Shown here piece after piece: positions 16,172-26,744 of a stretch of DNA of 64,000 bases. The stretch is from Methylomarinum sp. Ch1-1 (GTDB lineage: Bacteria; Pseudomonadota; Gammaproteobacteria; Methylococcales; Methylomonadaceae), in NCBI RefSeq assembly GCF_030717995.2, contig NZ_CP157743.1, positions 1,364,001-1,428,000 on the forward strand, given 5' to 3'. The position numbers and the translations under genes were made by a program. Under the pieces are notes generated by a model, which was given only the letters and a program-made list of their open reading frames with translations, did no database searches and had not been told where the DNA came from. Position 1 is the first letter of the stretch. Each line of letters begins with the position of its first letter.

Positions 16172-17884
16172 TTATTCCTTCGTTACCCTGTCAATTTCTT
16201 CCAACGTGGTGATGCCTTGCTTGACCTTGAGCAGACCGGAGGCCCTCAGATCGTTGATGCCCTCGCTTAACGACAGCTCGGCCATTTCCATCGCATTGCC
16301 GCCGCGTAGGATGAGGGCTCGCATGGCTTCGCTGATCGGCATGACCTGATAAATGCCGACCCGGCCTTTATAGCCGCCATTGCAATGCTCACAGCCGACA
16401 TGGGTATAAATTTGTAGACCGGCCAATTCTTCTTTATTGAAACCTGCGTCCAAGTAGATGTTGTCCGGATAGTCGGCCGGTTGTTTGCAGTGCTCGCATA
16501 GGCGCCGGGCCAGCCTTTGCGCCATGATTAAATTGACCGCGGAGACGATATTGAAAGGCTCTATGCCCATTTGCATCAGGCGGTTGATCGTTTGCGGCGC
16601 ATCGTTGGTGTGCAGGGTCGATAATACGAGGTGGCCGGTTTGCGCGGCTTTTACGGCGATGCTGGCGGTTTCCAGGTCGCGAATCTCACCGACCATGATG
16701 ATATCGGGGTCTTGACGTAAAAAGGCCTTCAGCGCCTCGGCGAAGGTCAGGCCGGCTTTCGGGTTGACGTTGACCTGATTGATGCCTTCTACGGTAATTT
16801 CCACCGGGTCTTCGGCGGTGGAAATGTTCCGTTCCATACTGTTCAATATATTCAGGCCGGTGTAGAGCGACACCGTCTTCCCGCTGCCGGTCGGCCCGGT
16901 GACCAGCACCATGCCATAAGGCCGATGAATCGCTTTAAGAAAGAGTTGTTGTTGCGCCGGTTCAAAGCCCAGTTTCTCGATGCCGAGTTGGGCGCTGGTC
17001 GGGTCGAGTATCCTCAGCACCACTTTCTCGCCGAACAGGGTAGGGCACGTATTGACCCGAAAGTCGATGGCGCGGTTCTTGGATAATTGCATCTTGATGC
17101 GTCCGTCCTGAGGCACGCGGCGCTCGGCGATGTCCATTCTGGACATGACCTTGATGCGGGAAATAATCCGGTTGGCGATATTGGCGGGCGGGCTGGCGGC
17201 TTCATAGAGTATGCCGTCGCCGCGGAAGCGGATGCGGAAAGTCTTCTCGAACGGCTCCAGGTGGATATCGGATACGCCTTTTTTAATCGAATCGAGCAGA
17301 ATCTTGTTAACGAAACGGACAATCGGAGCGTCATCGATATCGGAAGTGTTTTCTTCTTTCGGAGTCTCTTGTTCGCCGCCAGAGATGTCGATGTTTTCCA
17401 GGTCTTCATCGAGCAGGTCCGCCATCGAGGTGTCGGCCGCTTCCAGCGAAGCCTCGATCGCCTTGCCTAACTTATCTTCTTCGACCAGAATATTTTCGGT
17501 GTTGAGACGGGTGTGGAATTTGATCTCGTCCAGCGCCTGAAAATTGGTCGGATCGGAGGTGGCGACAAATAAACGATTGCCGCGCTTGAACAGCGGCAGG
17601 GCATGATGGTGCCTGATCAGTTTTTCGTCGACCAGTTTGACCGGCAGCGAGCGGATGTCTATGGCGTCGAGATCGAAAAACGGCACACCGAATTCCAGCG
17701 AGGCGAAGGACGCAATCGTTTTACTGTCTAGATGCTGGTTATTAACCAGGTAGCTGATTAACGAGATTTTTTGCTTATCGGCTTCTTGAAATGCGGTTTG
17801 GGCGCTTTCTTCTGTCAGCAGACCTTTTCTTATCAGACATTTGGTCAACCCGCTGAATTGTAAATCACTTACTACTGTCGACAT
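16172..17884 (-). CDS. pilB: Type IV pilus assembly ATPase PilB
   Basis: 570-aa hexameric ATPase powering pilus extension. The N-terminal MshEN domain is at about residues 10-150; Walker A is GPTGSGKTVS, followed by Asp and His boxes (GEIRDLETASIAVKAAQTGH) and a tetracysteine zinc site (CEHC and CEHC). MshEN domains can bind cyclic di-GMP in relatives. It leads the pilB-pilC-pilD-coaE-zapD-yacG cluster. No pilA was seen nearby. Confidence 0.97.
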   Translation of the reverse strand: MSTVVSDLQFSGLTKCLIRKGLLTEESAQTAFQEADKQKISLISYLVNNQHLDSKTIASFASLEFGVPFFDLDAIDIRSLPVKLVDEKLIRHHHALPLFKRGNRLFVATSDPTNFQALDEIKFHTRLNTENILVEEDKLGKAIEASLEAADTSMADLLDEDLENIDISGGEQETPKEENTSDIDDAPIVRFVNKILLDSIKKGVSDIHLEPFEKTFRIRFRGDGILYEAASPPANIANRIISRIKVMSRMDIAERRVPQDGRIKMQLSKNRAIDFRVNTCPTLFGEKVVLRILDPTSAQLGIEKLGFEPAQQQLFLKAIHRPYGMVLVTGPTGSGKTVSLYTGLNILNSMERNISTAEDPVEITVEGINQVNVNPKAGLTFAEALKAFLRQDPDIIMVGEIRDLETASIAVKAAQTGHLVLSTLHTNDAPQTINRLMQMGIEPFNIVSAVNLIMAQRLARRLCEHCKQPADYPDNIYLDAGFNKEELAGLQIYTHVGCEHCNGGYKGRVGIYQVMPISEAMRALILRGGNAMEMAELSLSEGINDLRASGLLKVKQGITTLEEIDRVTKE

Positions 17885-18026
17885 GAAAGGGAATGTTTAA
17901 ATTTACAGTATAGGAAAATATAGATGAAATCAGGATTTTGTCCACTTCAGGCCGGATAATTCATCAGGGGAGGCTTTAATTATTTAGCTGCGTTAGGTTC
18001 GCGGCCGGTTACGTTGGAAGCTAAGG

Positions 18027-18821
18027 CTAATTGAGTAATTGCAGGATCAGTTTTTTGATTCCGGATGGTTCGAAGGGCTTGTCCAGCACCGCCGAAACCC
18101 CTTCTTTTTCCACCGCAGCGAGTCGGTTCTGATTTTGTTCGCTGGTGACCATCAGTACCGGGGTCAGTTGTTGGCCGGGTTGATGGCGAATATGCCGGGT
18201 CAATTCCAAGCCGTCCATTTCCGGCATATTGAGGTCGGTAATGATTAAATCGAAATAGCGTTGGCGCAAAATATTGATCGCCTGTTTGCCATTTTCAGCC
18301 GTCGTGACCAATTCGATGCCCAGGTCGTTGAGGATGCGGATGATGAAATGTTGCGAGAGCTGGCTGTCGTCGACCAGCAATACGTTCAGGTCTTCGATAT
18401 CGAAATGATCCAGTTCGACTTTGCTCGGATTCAAGTAATCCAAGGTTGCGGAAAGGGCGATATCGAGTTCCTGCGGACTGAAGGGCTTAGGCAGTATGCC
18501 TATTGCGCCGGCTTGTCTGATCGGCTCCAGGTATTTGATGTTGGTTTCGCTGGAAATCAACAAGAACGCCATGTCATAGGAGGCCTCCTCTTCCCTGATC
18601 GCATGAACCAGGTCAACACCAGTCATGTCCGGTAAATACATGGCGCTGATGATCAGATCGGGCTGATTATGGGGCAATGAGTCCAAGGTATGCGCTCCCG
18701 ACGTTAGCGTGACGATGTCGGCGATGCCGAATTCACCCAGGTGTTGCTTAATAATCAGTTGTTGGGTATGGGAGGGTTCTACAAGATAAACTTTTAGATC
18801 GGTGAATTCTTTGCGGTCCAT
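18027..18821 (-). CDS. Two-receiver response regulator, first receiver degenerate
   Basis: 264 aa made of two REC domains and no output domain. REC2 (about residues 144-264) is canonical: acidic pair D151/D152, phosphoacceptor D196 in TDLNMPEMDG, and a Lys in LDKPFEP. REC1 (about 9-130) has Ala60 where the phosphoacceptor Asp should be (IISAMYLPDMTG) and only one acidic residue in VEP, so it should not be phosphorylated in the usual way. The ATG at 18821 was chosen because it starts 2 bp after the HDOD gene; the ATG at 18863 would overlap it. It probably works with the HDOD-GAF protein. Confidence 0.88.
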   Translation of the reverse strand: MDRKEFTDLKVYLVEPSHTQQLIIKQHLGEFGIADIVTLTSGAHTLDSLPHNQPDLIISAMYLPDMTGVDLVHAIREEEASYDMAFLLISSETNIKYLEPIRQAGAIGILPKPFSPQELDIALSATLDYLNPSKVELDHFDIEDLNVLLVDDSQLSQHFIIRILNDLGIELVTTAENGKQAINILRQRYFDLIITDLNMPEMDGLELTRHIRHQPGQQLTPVLMVTSEQNQNRLAAVEKEGVSAVLDKPFEPSGIKKLILQLLN

Positions 18822-18823
18822 AG

Positions 18824-20278
18824 TTAGAGGCTTCTCATCCGGTATAAGGTCAAGCCGATGCAAGCCTGTTTGGCAAAATGCTTGCTGGCGTCGAAGTCAT
18901 CGAGGTTCAAAGAGGCCTGGCTGATGGCGCGGTCGCAATAAATCATGCCGATGACTTTTTGTTCGGTCGCGACGGGAATGACAAAACATTCGTTATGGCC
19001 GGTCAATTCCATGATCTGTGGGGTGTAGAGCTGGCGATGTTGTTGCGGATTCGCCCAAATGCCTTCGACTGTTTCCAGGCTATGAAAAAATAGATTTGCT
19101 CGTCCGTTGTTGCGCAGTTGTATTTTGCTGCCGGCGGACTCAGGTCGGCCGAAGTAGAATTTCTCGTGCAATGATTTTTTGTCGGCGCCCAACAATAGAA
19201 ACAGCGTTCTGTCCATGCCGACGCCCCGATGTATGCCTTCGAGCACCAATTCGAACAGGATATTAAGATTGATCGCGCCACTGATATGGCTGCTGATTTC
19301 CTCCAGGATGCGGAACTGGACTTGTTTTTTATCCACCTTGTTGCCGACTGCCGAGTCGCTATTGTCAGGTGGTGTTAGTCGCCGTTTCGAACTGGCGTCT
19401 ATAAACTTGGAGGCATCATGAGCGCCAAATTGTATCGCCGTTTTTATGGCCTGCGCGGTACAGCGCTTGATTCGGGTTTCCAGCTCGGCGTTGGCCAGGC
19501 CGGTGACATGACTTAGTTTCTTTAGGCATTGTTGCATCACCGCCGAATCATCGCCGGCTTTGCTGGCCTGGCTGATTTCATGCCCTAGCTGGACTAGCCG
19601 TATGCGGGGGTTGTCGGCATCGGGCTGATGGATGGCCTCTTCGATCAAGCCGCCTAAATGCCAGGATTGACTGAGTCGTTTGCTCAATTGTTGTAGGCTG
19701 AAACCCAAGACCTTTATTTCCGCTTCGCGGATCGTGTAGCCGCCTGATTCGATCAGCTCATTGATTTGCAGCGCCTGTTTATCGCTGAAGCACCAGAAGG
19801 CGATCTTGCCGATATTATGCAGTAGGGCGGCAATGAATACGCCTTCCGGTGATGGATCATTGCTGGCGACGGCCAGCGCCTTAGCCTGCACGGCGGCATG
19901 AATGGCGTGGGCGATTTCTTCGTTAGCGCGTTCTTTGTTGTCGGAAGACAATATCGATTCAAAAAATGAACAAGCCAGGGTGAGTTCGCGGATCGTCGCG
20001 GCGCCGAGAATGACGATGGCGCGGGACACGGTGTTGATCGGTTGGCGGGAAGGGTTGTAGTAGCTGCTGTTGCTGACCCTGAGCAGCTTTGCGGTCAGGT
20101 TGGGGTCCTGTAGGATGATGGACGCCAGTTCCATGGCGCCCTTCTTTTTGTCATCCAGGGTCGCATAAATAGTATTGGCAGTATTGGAAAAAATCGGCAT
20201 TTCCTGCTCGCACAGCACCTCAGTCCATTCCTCGATGGACTTGGTTTGTATTGGCTGGGTTACGCTACTGCCATTCAT
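18824..20278 (-). CDS. HDOD domain protein with C-terminal GAF-like domain
   Basis: 484 aa. Residues about 20-230 form an HDOD domain (PIFSNTANTIYATL, VSRAIVILGAATIREL, FIAALLHNIGKIAFW), a signalling relative of HD phosphohydrolases. Residues about 325-480 look like a GAF sensor domain (ILEEISSHISGAINLNIL, FVIPVATEQKVIGMIYCD). It lies between valS and the two-receiver regulator, with 0-2 bp gaps, so the three are probably cotranscribed. Target pathway unknown; the pil genes nearby make motility or surface control plausible. Confidence 0.88.
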   Translation of the reverse strand: MNGSSVTQPIQTKSIEEWTEVLCEQEMPIFSNTANTIYATLDDKKKGAMELASIILQDPNLTAKLLRVSNSSYYNPSRQPINTVSRAIVILGAATIRELTLACSFFESILSSDNKERANEEIAHAIHAAVQAKALAVASNDPSPEGVFIAALLHNIGKIAFWCFSDKQALQINELIESGGYTIREAEIKVLGFSLQQLSKRLSQSWHLGGLIEEAIHQPDADNPRIRLVQLGHEISQASKAGDDSAVMQQCLKKLSHVTGLANAELETRIKRCTAQAIKTAIQFGAHDASKFIDASSKRRLTPPDNSDSAVGNKVDKKQVQFRILEEISSHISGAINLNILFELVLEGIHRGVGMDRTLFLLLGADKKSLHEKFYFGRPESAGSKIQLRNNGRANLFFHSLETVEGIWANPQQHRQLYTPQIMELTGHNECFVIPVATEQKVIGMIYCDRAISQASLNLDDFDASKHFAKQACIGLTLYRMRSL

Positions 20279-23086
20279 TTAAAGCGCTTTGATTTTACTC
20301 AGCTGTTCATTCAGGTTGTTCAGTGAAGAGCGTAAGCTTGTTAGTTTGCCTTTTTCTTTATCGATGACCGCGGCTGGCGCCTTATCGATAAAATTCGAGT
20401 TATTCAATTTTCCTTCGATGCGAGGCAATTCTTTTTCTATTTTCTGAATTTCCTTATTCAATCTGACCAGTTCCGCTTCCTTGTCGATCAGTCCGGCCAT
20501 AGGAATCAGTATTCTCATGTCACCGACCAGAGCGATAGCCGATTCTGGGGCATGATCGTTTTCCGCCAGCCAGTTGATCGACGCCAGACGGCCTAGCTTC
20601 AATAGATAGCTTTGATTGCTTTGCAATAACACGCGATCATGCTCTGAGCCATGTTGTAACAGCACATTCAGGGGTTTGCCCGGCGCGATATTCATTTCGC
20701 CGCGAATGCGGCGTATGCCTAGGATAAAAGCCATCAGCCAGTTGGTGGCGCCGATGGCTTGTTCATCGATCTGGCTGTTATCGGCCTCAGGATAAGGTTG
20801 CAACATGATCGTTTCGCCCGATACGCCGGCCAGTGGCGCGACCCGTTGCCAGATTTCCTCGGTGATGAAGGGGATCAATGGGTGGGCGATGCGCAGGATA
20901 TTTTCCAGCACTCGCAACAGCGTTTTACGGGTGCCTCGTTGCAAGGCGGCGTTATCGGATTGCAGAGAGATCTTCGACAGCTCAAGATACCAATCGCAAT
21001 ATTCATTCCAAATGAATTCATAAAGAGTCTGCGAGGCCAGGTCGAAACGATAATTTTCGATCGCATCGCGGGTTTGGGCGATGACCTGATTTAGGCGCGA
21101 AACGATCCATAAGTCGGCCTGTGAGTATTCCAGAGCGGCATCGGACAGGCCGTTATCCTGCCCTTCGGTATTCATCAGCACATAGCGGGCCGCGTTCCAT
21201 AGCTTGTTGCAGAAGTTTCGGTAACCCTCGGTGCGAGCCAGATCGAAGCGGATGTCGCGGCCGGTGGAAGCCATCGAGGCGAAGGTGAAGCGTAACGCAT
21301 CGGTGCCGAACGAAGGTATGCCGTCGGGGAAATGCTTGCGGGTCGCTTGCTCGATCTTCTTGGCCAGATGCGGTTGCATCATGCCCGATGTGCGTTTCTC
21401 GATCAACGCCTCCAGATCGATGCCGTCGATCAGATCGATCGGGTCAAGCACGTTGCCTTTGGACTTGGACATCTTCTGCCCTTCGGCGTCGCGCACCAGG
21501 CCGTGAATATAGATTTCCTTGAAAGGCGCTTGGCCTTGAAACTTCAGGCCCATCATGATCATCCGCGCCACCCAGAAGAAGATGATGTCGAAACCGGTGA
21601 CCAAAACGCTGGTGGGGTAATGCTTGGCCAGTTCCGGCGTTTGTTCCGGCCAGCCCAGCGTAGAGAATGGCCACAAGGCTGATGAAAACCAGGTGTCTAG
21701 GACATCGTCATCCTGTTTCAGAGGATAATCGTCCGCCAGTTCATGTTTGTCGCGGATTTCCTGCTCAGAGTGGCCGACATAGATGTTGCCTTGATCGTCA
21801 TACCAGGCCGGGATGCGGTGACCCCACCAGATTTGTCGGGAAATGCACCAATCTTGAATATTGCGCATCCATTCGAAATAGGTGTTTTTCCAGTTGTCGG
21901 GCACAAATTTGATGTCGCCTTGCTCGACCGCCTCGATGGCCGGTTTGGCCAGCGGCTCGATCTTGACATACCACTGGTCGGTCAGAAACGGTTCGATCAC
22001 GGCGCCGGTCCGGTCGCCGCGTGGCACCATCAGCTTGTGGTCTTCGATTTTTTCCAATAGGCCCTGAGCGTCCAGGTCGGCGACGATGCGTTGGCGCGCC
22101 TCGAAGCGTTCCAGGCCGATGTATTGCGCCGGAATGATGTCGAAGCCGTCGTCGTTTTCGCGGATATTGGCATCGGCGGTAAACACGTTGATCAGGCCGC
22201 CGTGCGGTAGATCGGCGATTGCCGACATGTCGCGATGACGAAGCCAAACCTCGTAATCGTTGAAGTCATGGGCTGGTGTGATCTTGACGCAGCCGGTGCC
22301 GAATTCTGGATCGACATAGTCGTCGGCTATGATCGGAATGCGGCGGCCGGTGAGCGGCAATTCGACGAATTCACCCAGCAGGTGTTTGTAGCGCTCATCG
22401 TCCGGATGAATCGCGACAGCGGCATCGCCGAGCAGGGTTTCCGGCCGTGTGGTCGCGACAATCAGATGTCCTTTGCCGTTTGCCAGCGGATAGCGCATGT
22501 GCCACATCGAGCCGTTTTCTTCCTCGGATAGTACTTCCAGGTCCGATACCGCGGTATGCAGCACCGGATCCCAGTTTACCAGGCGTTTGCCGCGGTAAAT
22601 CAGGCCCTCTTCGTAGAGCTTGATGAACACCTCGCGGACCGCTTTGGACATGCCGTCGTCCATCGTGAAGCGTTCTTTTTCCCAGTCCAGCGAAGAGCCC
22701 ATGCGGCGCAGTTGGCGAGTGATGGTGCCGCCGGATTGTTCTTTCCATTCCCAGATTTTTTCGATGAACTGTTCGCGGCCGTAATCATGACGGGTTTTGC
22801 CCTCGGCATTGATCAGTCTTTCCACGACCATTTGCGTGGCGATACCGGCATGGTCGGTGCCCGGCTGCCACAGTGTGCTGCAGCCTTTCATGCGATGATA
22901 GCGAGTGAGCGCATCCATGATGGTGTCCTGAAACGCATGTCCCATATGCAAGCTACCGGTGACGTTGGGGGGAGGGATCATGATGCAATAGGAATCACCT
23001 TCCTGTTTTGCCGCAAAATAGCCTTTTTCTTCCCAGGTGTTGTACCAGCGTTGTTCAATTGAATGGGGTGCGTAGGTTTTTTCCAT
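20279..23086 (-). CDS. valS: Valyl-tRNA synthetase ValS
   Basis: 935-aa class I synthetase. HMGH (in [15 protein letters not shown]) is its HIGH motif and KMSKSKGNV the KMSKS motif. The CP1 editing domain ([19 protein letters not shown]) is intact, and the C-terminal coiled-coil arm (about residues 870-935) is typical of ValRS. It follows holC in the standard pepA-holC-valS order, but here family A repeats (520 bp) lie between holC and valS. Confidence 0.98.
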   Translation of the reverse strand: MEKTYAPHSIEQRWYNTWEEKGYFAAKQEGDSYCIMIPPPNVTGSLHMGHAFQDTIMDALTRYHRMKGCSTLWQPGTDHAGIATQMVVERLINAEGKTRHDYGREQFIEKIWEWKEQSGGTITRQLRRMGSSLDWEKERFTMDDGMSKAVREVFIKLYEEGLIYRGKRLVNWDPVLHTAVSDLEVLSEEENGSMWHMRYPLANGKGHLIVATTRPETLLGDAAVAIHPDDERYKHLLGEFVELPLTGRRIPIIADDYVDPEFGTGCVKITPAHDFNDYEVWLRHRDMSAIADLPHGGLINVFTADANIRENDDGFDIIPAQYIGLERFEARQRIVADLDAQGLLEKIEDHKLMVPRGDRTGAVIEPFLTDQWYVKIEPLAKPAIEAVEQGDIKFVPDNWKNTYFEWMRNIQDWCISRQIWWGHRIPAWYDDQGNIYVGHSEQEIRDKHELADDYPLKQDDDVLDTWFSSALWPFSTLGWPEQTPELAKHYPTSVLVTGFDIIFFWVARMIMMGLKFQGQAPFKEIYIHGLVRDAEGQKMSKSKGNVLDPIDLIDGIDLEALIEKRTSGMMQPHLAKKIEQATRKHFPDGIPSFGTDALRFTFASMASTGRDIRFDLARTEGYRNFCNKLWNAARYVLMNTEGQDNGLSDAALEYSQADLWIVSRLNQVIAQTRDAIENYRFDLASQTLYEFIWNEYCDWYLELSKISLQSDNAALQRGTRKTLLRVLENILRIAHPLIPFITEEIWQRVAPLAGVSGETIMLQPYPEADNSQIDEQAIGATNWLMAFILGIRRIRGEMNIAPGKPLNVLLQHGSEHDRVLLQSNQSYLLKLGRLASINWLAENDHAPESAIALVGDMRILIPMAGLIDKEAELVRLNKEIQKIEKELPRIEGKLNNSNFIDKAPAAVIDKEKGKLTSLRSSLNNLNEQLSKIKAL

Positions 23087-23234
23087 GGATTTCTGTAGAT
23101 TTTTCTTGATGATAAATAAAATTATTTTAACCGGAAAATGAGCGAGTCGTGCTTTTTTACCCTAATTCCGGCAATTCCCAGGTTGAGTATTTTGCGGTGT
23201 TTAGGGCATGGGGTGTGTCTGTCGAGGAGCGCCG

Positions 23235-23305
23235 TTCACCCAGCACCTAAATTATGCTGGAATGTAAAATATAGTCCAGTAGCCATGGAAATTTAGGTGC
23301 TGGGT
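23235..23305. repeat. Family B segment in A copy 2
   Basis: TTCACCCAGCACCTAAAT and complement around the shared centre CTGGAATGTAAAATATAG. Confidence 0.75.
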
Positions 23306-23308
23306 AAA

Positions 23309-23347
23309 CCCATCCCTGGGGGCTTGACGGCAGCATCCTTGCTGCCG
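23309..23347 (-). other. Tandem ANGGA hairpin module upstream of valS
   Basis: On the minus strand, CCC-AGGGAT-GGG (23309-23320) and CGGCAGC-AAGGAT-GCTGCCG (23328-23347). The GGA strand is the sense strand of the holC-valS transcript, about 220-260 nt before valS. Confidence 0.45.
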
Positions 23348-23414
23348 ACATCCTCGCCAAACACGCCCCATGCCCTTTTTGAACGCCAAACTGGGAATTG
23401 CTGCCCTAATTCCG

Positions 23415-23606
23415 GCAATTCCTAGTTTGGGCATTTTAGCGGTGTTTAGGGCCTGGAGATCGTCTGTCTAGGAGCGCTTCGCCAAACACTACCCATACCT
23501 CGCCGGCGTCGAGGGAAAGCAAGGGTCGGCGTAAAACAGCCATTGCAGTTGCTAGGGCAATCAGGCCCGCGGTTCCCGCTAAACACTCAAGGGCACAAGC
23601 ATCGCC
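23415..23606. repeat. Truncated family A repeat and unassigned spacer
   Basis: GCAATTCCTAGTTTGGGCATT and TAGCGGTGTTTAGGGCCTGG match the left arm of family A. After a short CGCCAAACACTACCCAT remnant of the right arm near 23480 the match fades. The rest is GC-rich and holds nothing recognised. Confidence 0.6.
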
Positions 23607-24035
23607 TTACATCTGATGCGTGGTAATGTCCAGTCCGGCTTCTCGGTAATAGCGATAGCGGTTTCTGCCGACCTGTTTAGTCGCTTCGCTGTTATCCAGG
23701 ATTTCCAGAATACGGCCGCAATGTTCGCTTTGTTGAGGGGGGGTCGCAGACAGATTCACGACAACCTCGCGCCATTGCTCGGGAACGGGGTCGCCGCCGA
23801 TCAGGATAGTGCGCCGAATAGCCGGTAGCTGCCCTTGATGTCGTTGATGCGGGACAAAACTGCCAGGCCTAAAGGTCCATAACTGGTCGTCCAGTTGCTG
23901 GCTTTGTTGCTCCGAATCGGACAAGACATAACAATAATGGCCGCTACGATAAACCTTTTCGATCAATTTGCAGGCAAAGGCCTGCCGTTCCTGTTGCGAT
24001 TGGGACGGCAAGATATAAAAACTGACCTCAGGCAT
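23607..24035 (-). CDS. holC: DNA polymerase III subunit chi HolC
   Basis: 142 aa (E. coli 147). Chi links the clamp loader to SSB at the replication fork. Family features: [21 protein letters not shown] at the N-terminus, [17 protein letters not shown] and the PILIGG-like [12 protein letters not shown] strand. It overlaps the pepA 3' end by 8 nt, the standard pepA-holC linkage. Confidence 0.93.
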   Translation of the reverse strand: MPEVSFYILPSQSQQERQAFACKLIEKVYRSGHYCYVLSDSEQQSQQLDDQLWTFRPGSFVPHQRHQGQLPAIRRTILIGGDPVPEQWREVVVNLSATPPQQSEHCGRILEILDNSEATKQVGRNRYRYYREAGLDITTHQM

Positions 24036-25518
24036 TGGCCCGGTTGAGTAAATACTGGGTCAGCATCGCCACAGGGCGACCCGTTGCGCCTTTGTTCTGA
24101 CCGGTGCGCCACGCGGTGCCGGCGATGTCCAGATGAGCCCAGCGATAGTCTTCGGTAAAGCGAGACAGGAAACAGGCGGCGGTAATCGTGCCGGCTTCCG
24201 GACCGCCGATATTGGCTAGGTCGGCGAAATTGGATTTAAGTTGTTCCTGATATTCTTCCCATAACGGCAAACGCCAAACGCTGTCACATGCGCTTTCGCT
24301 GGCTTTGCTCAGGTCCTCGCACAAGGCGTCGTCATTGCCCAGCAGGCCGCTGGGCACGCGTCCGAGAGATACGATGCAGGCGCCTGTCAATGTGGCCAGG
24401 TCGATGACTACCTCTGGATTGAATTTTTTCGCATAGGTCAGCGTATCGCAGAGAATCAGGCGGCCTTCGGCATCGGTATTCAATACTTCGATGGTTTTTC
24501 CGGACATGCTGGTTAGAATATCGCCCGGTTTGTTGGCGTCGCCATCCGGCAGGTTTTCCGAAGAGGGAACGAGGCCGACGATGTTCAGCGGCAGGGCCAT
24601 TTGCGCAGCCGCCCGCAGGACGCCGATGACCGTGGCGCCGCCGCACATATCATATTTCATCTCATCCATGCCGGCGCCGGGTTTCAGAGAGATGCCGCCG
24701 GCGTCGAAGGTCAGACCCTTGCCGACCAATACGATCGGTTTGGAGTCGGCATCGGCGCCTTGATAATTCAGCGTGATCAGTTTGGCAGGCTGGCGGCTAC
24801 CCCGAGACACGGCCAAGAATGCGCCCATGCCTAAGGCTTCCATATGGTTTTCTTCCAGGATTTCGCAGTCCAGGTTGTCGAACTCTGCCGCCAGTTCGGT
24901 GGCTTTTTCGGCCAAATAAGTGGGAGTGCAGATGTTGCCGGGTAGATCCGCGAGCTGTTTGCACAGATCCATCGCTTGAGCGATCGCCAGACCCTGCTTC
25001 AGTCCCGTTTCGGCCAGGGCGCCGTCGTCGGCGACTATGGCGACTGATTGCAGTTTTACCTTATTGTCTTCGCAATTTTTGGTGTACTGGTACTGGTACA
25101 GGCCGTCGTTGAAAACTTCAACGGTTTGCCGGGTTTTCCACTGCGCGTCAGCCTCGGTTACCTCTATATCATGCAATGCGCTGGTGACCGCTTGCAGTTT
25201 GCTGTCCCTGATCGATTTGATCGCGGCGGCCAAGGCTTTGCGATAATGTTTGCGCGTGACTTTGCCCTTTTCGCCGAGACCGACCAGCAGGATGCGTTCG
25301 ATATTGCCGTCCGGTAGCACATTGAGCAGCAGTGTTTCTCCTATTTTTCCTTGGATATCGCCGCGTTTGATGACTTTGTCGATCGTTCCCTGGGTCAAAC
25401 GATCAAGCGCGCTGGCGACGTCGCTGAGTTGTTGATTTTCGTAGATGCCGGCAATCAGGCAATGACTTCGCAGTTTGTCTAAGGGTTGGGTTTCTATAGA
25501 ATAGTCCATGTCAGTCAT
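24028..25518 (-). CDS. pepA: Leucyl aminopeptidase PepA
   Basis: About 496 aa, M17 family di-metal aminopeptidase. Metal and catalytic residues are in [25 protein letters not shown] and the signature [10 protein letters not shown]. In E. coli PepA also binds DNA. The start is either the ATG at 25518 ([10 protein letters not shown]) or the one at 25509 (MDYSIET); neither has a clear ribosome site, and a longer ORF to 25575 is unlikely. It is divergent from lptF, as in E. coli. Confidence 0.95.
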   Translation of the reverse strand: MTDMDYSIETQPLDKLRSHCLIAGIYENQQLSDVASALDRLTQGTIDKVIKRGDIQGKIGETLLLNVLPDGNIERILLVGLGEKGKVTRKHYRKALAAAIKSIRDSKLQAVTSALHDIEVTEADAQWKTRQTVEVFNDGLYQYQYTKNCEDNKVKLQSVAIVADDGALAETGLKQGLAIAQAMDLCKQLADLPGNICTPTYLAEKATELAAEFDNLDCEILEENHMEALGMGAFLAVSRGSRQPAKLITLNYQGADADSKPIVLVGKGLTFDAGGISLKPGAGMDEMKYDMCGGATVIGVLRAAAQMALPLNIVGLVPSSENLPDGDANKPGDILTSMSGKTIEVLNTDAEGRLILCDTLTYAKKFNPEVVIDLATLTGACIVSLGRVPSGLLGNDDALCEDLSKASESACDSVWRLPLWEEYQEQLKSNFADLANIGGPEAGTITAACFLSRFTEDYRWAHLDIAGTAWRTGQNKGATGRPVAMLTQYLLNRANA

Positions 25519-25607
25519 CTTTTTACATAGCATTAAAAGGATTGTCATACTGCGGATTGCAGTAGAATACTGCACAAATTATACATGAGAATGGTGGGGA
25601 AAGTTGT

Positions 25608-26744
25608 TTGAACATGGGATCGGTTAAAATAGGCAATGGCAAATCATACCGACTGGTAACGGTGCTGGATAAAATGATTTTTAGTGATTTGCTGAAAACG
25701 GTATTAGCCGTATTATCGGTGATAGTCATCATCATCGTCAGCCGCAAGTTCATCAAGGTGTTAGCCAAGGCGATAGAGGGCAGTCTTTCCAATGAAACGG
25801 TGTTGAGCATCTTAGGACTGAAGACGGTGGTCGCGACAGCGGCTTTTTTACCGGCCTCAATTTTTATGGCGGTGTTAATGGTGTTAGGGCGTATGTACCG
25901 TGACCAGGAAATGGCGGCTATTGCCTCGGCCGGGGGTGGCGCCATGACGCTTTATCGGGCGGTGTTTTTGCTGGTCTTGCCGCTGTCGCTAGCGGCGGCG
26001 GGTTTGTCGATGATGGCGGCGCCATGGGCCGAGGCGCGGATGCAGATATTGATGAGTGAAGACGAAAGTTCTGCCGATGTCCGTGGGATCTCGGCGGGGC
26101 GTTTCACCGAATACAGTGGCGGAGATTTGGTGTTTTATGCCGAGGATGTTGATGCCGATGGGCGCATGCATAATGTCTTTGTACAAAACCGTGAGCATGG
26201 CCAGTTGGGCGTCGTGAATGCGAAACATGGTCGTATGGAGTACCGTCCAGGCGGTCTATATTTGGTTTTGGAGCGAGGCGAGCGTATTCAAGGGGTTCCG
26301 GGACGCAAAAACTACGTCATGGAAAACTTTGAAGAATATGGCGTTCGCATCGAAAAGAAAACCCGCGCCGTCAGGCTGCACCGGGAGTCGGTTCCGACCA
26401 AGGAACTATGGCGGTCGGAGCAGTTGCCAGATATTGCCGAAATGCAGAATCGTCTGTCGACGCCACTCGGCGTTATTTTTTTGGCTTTTCTAGCGGTGCC
26501 GTTGGCTAAGTTGTCGCCGCGCGGCGGTGTTTATGGCAGTTTAATGGTCGCCTTTGCCATTTATTTTGTTTATGGGAATTTAAAAAGAGTGAGTCACAGT
26601 TGGGTGGTCAATGCAACAATTCCGGTGTGGATGGGCTACTTCTGGATATATCTGTTGTTATTGATATTGGGGTTGGCGTTGTTGGTGCGATTGTATGGAT
26701 GGAAGTGGGTTGAAATGACTCTGACCGGGAAGGCCGTGCGATGA
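25608..26744 (+). CDS. lptF: LPS export permease LptF
   Basis: About 378 aa inner-membrane subunit of the LptB2FG ABC transporter, which extracts lipopolysaccharide. Build is YjgP/YjgQ type: transmembrane helices 1-3 in the first 120 residues, a periplasmic beta-jellyroll, then three more helices. A TTG start at 25608 has GGTGGGGA at 7-nt spacing; the ATG at 25614 is the alternative. It overlaps lptG by 4 nt. Confidence 0.95.
   Translation: MNMGSVKIGNGKSYRLVTVLDKMIFSDLLKTVLAVLSVIVIIIVSRKFIKVLAKAIEGSLSNETVLSILGLKTVVATAAFLPASIFMAVLMVLGRMYRDQEMAAIASAGGGAMTLYRAVFLLVLPLSLAAAGLSMMAAPWAEARMQILMSEDESSADVRGISAGRFTEYSGGDLVFYAEDVDADGRMHNVFVQNREHGQLGVVNAKHGRMEYRPGGLYLVLERGERIQGVPGRKNYVMENFEEYGVRIEKKTRAVRLHRESVPTKELWRSEQLPDIAEMQNRLSTPLGVIFLAFLAVPLAKLSPRGGVYGSLMVAFAIYFVYGNLKRVSHSWVVNATIPVWMGYFWIYLLLLILGLALLVRLYGWKWVEMTLTGKAVR

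Larger units (their letters stand above)
23171..23402. repeat. Family A repeat copy 2
   Basis: Inverted ends GCAATTCCCAGGTTG and the complement of AGCAATTCCCAGTTTGG. It has the full inner structure: GGGCATGGGGTGTGT arms, a family B segment and the GGA module. The same 12 bp CCCTAATTCCGG precedes it (23160-23171) and follows it (23404-23415), where a second, decayed A end begins. Confidence 0.85.

Noticed and set aside
18822-18863. Upstream ATG for the two-receiver regulator
   Set aside because: It would overlap the HDOD gene by 40 nt and add a leader outside the REC fold.
23160-23606. CRISPR array
   Set aside because: Repeats are palindromic, irregular in length and spacing, and no cas genes are present.
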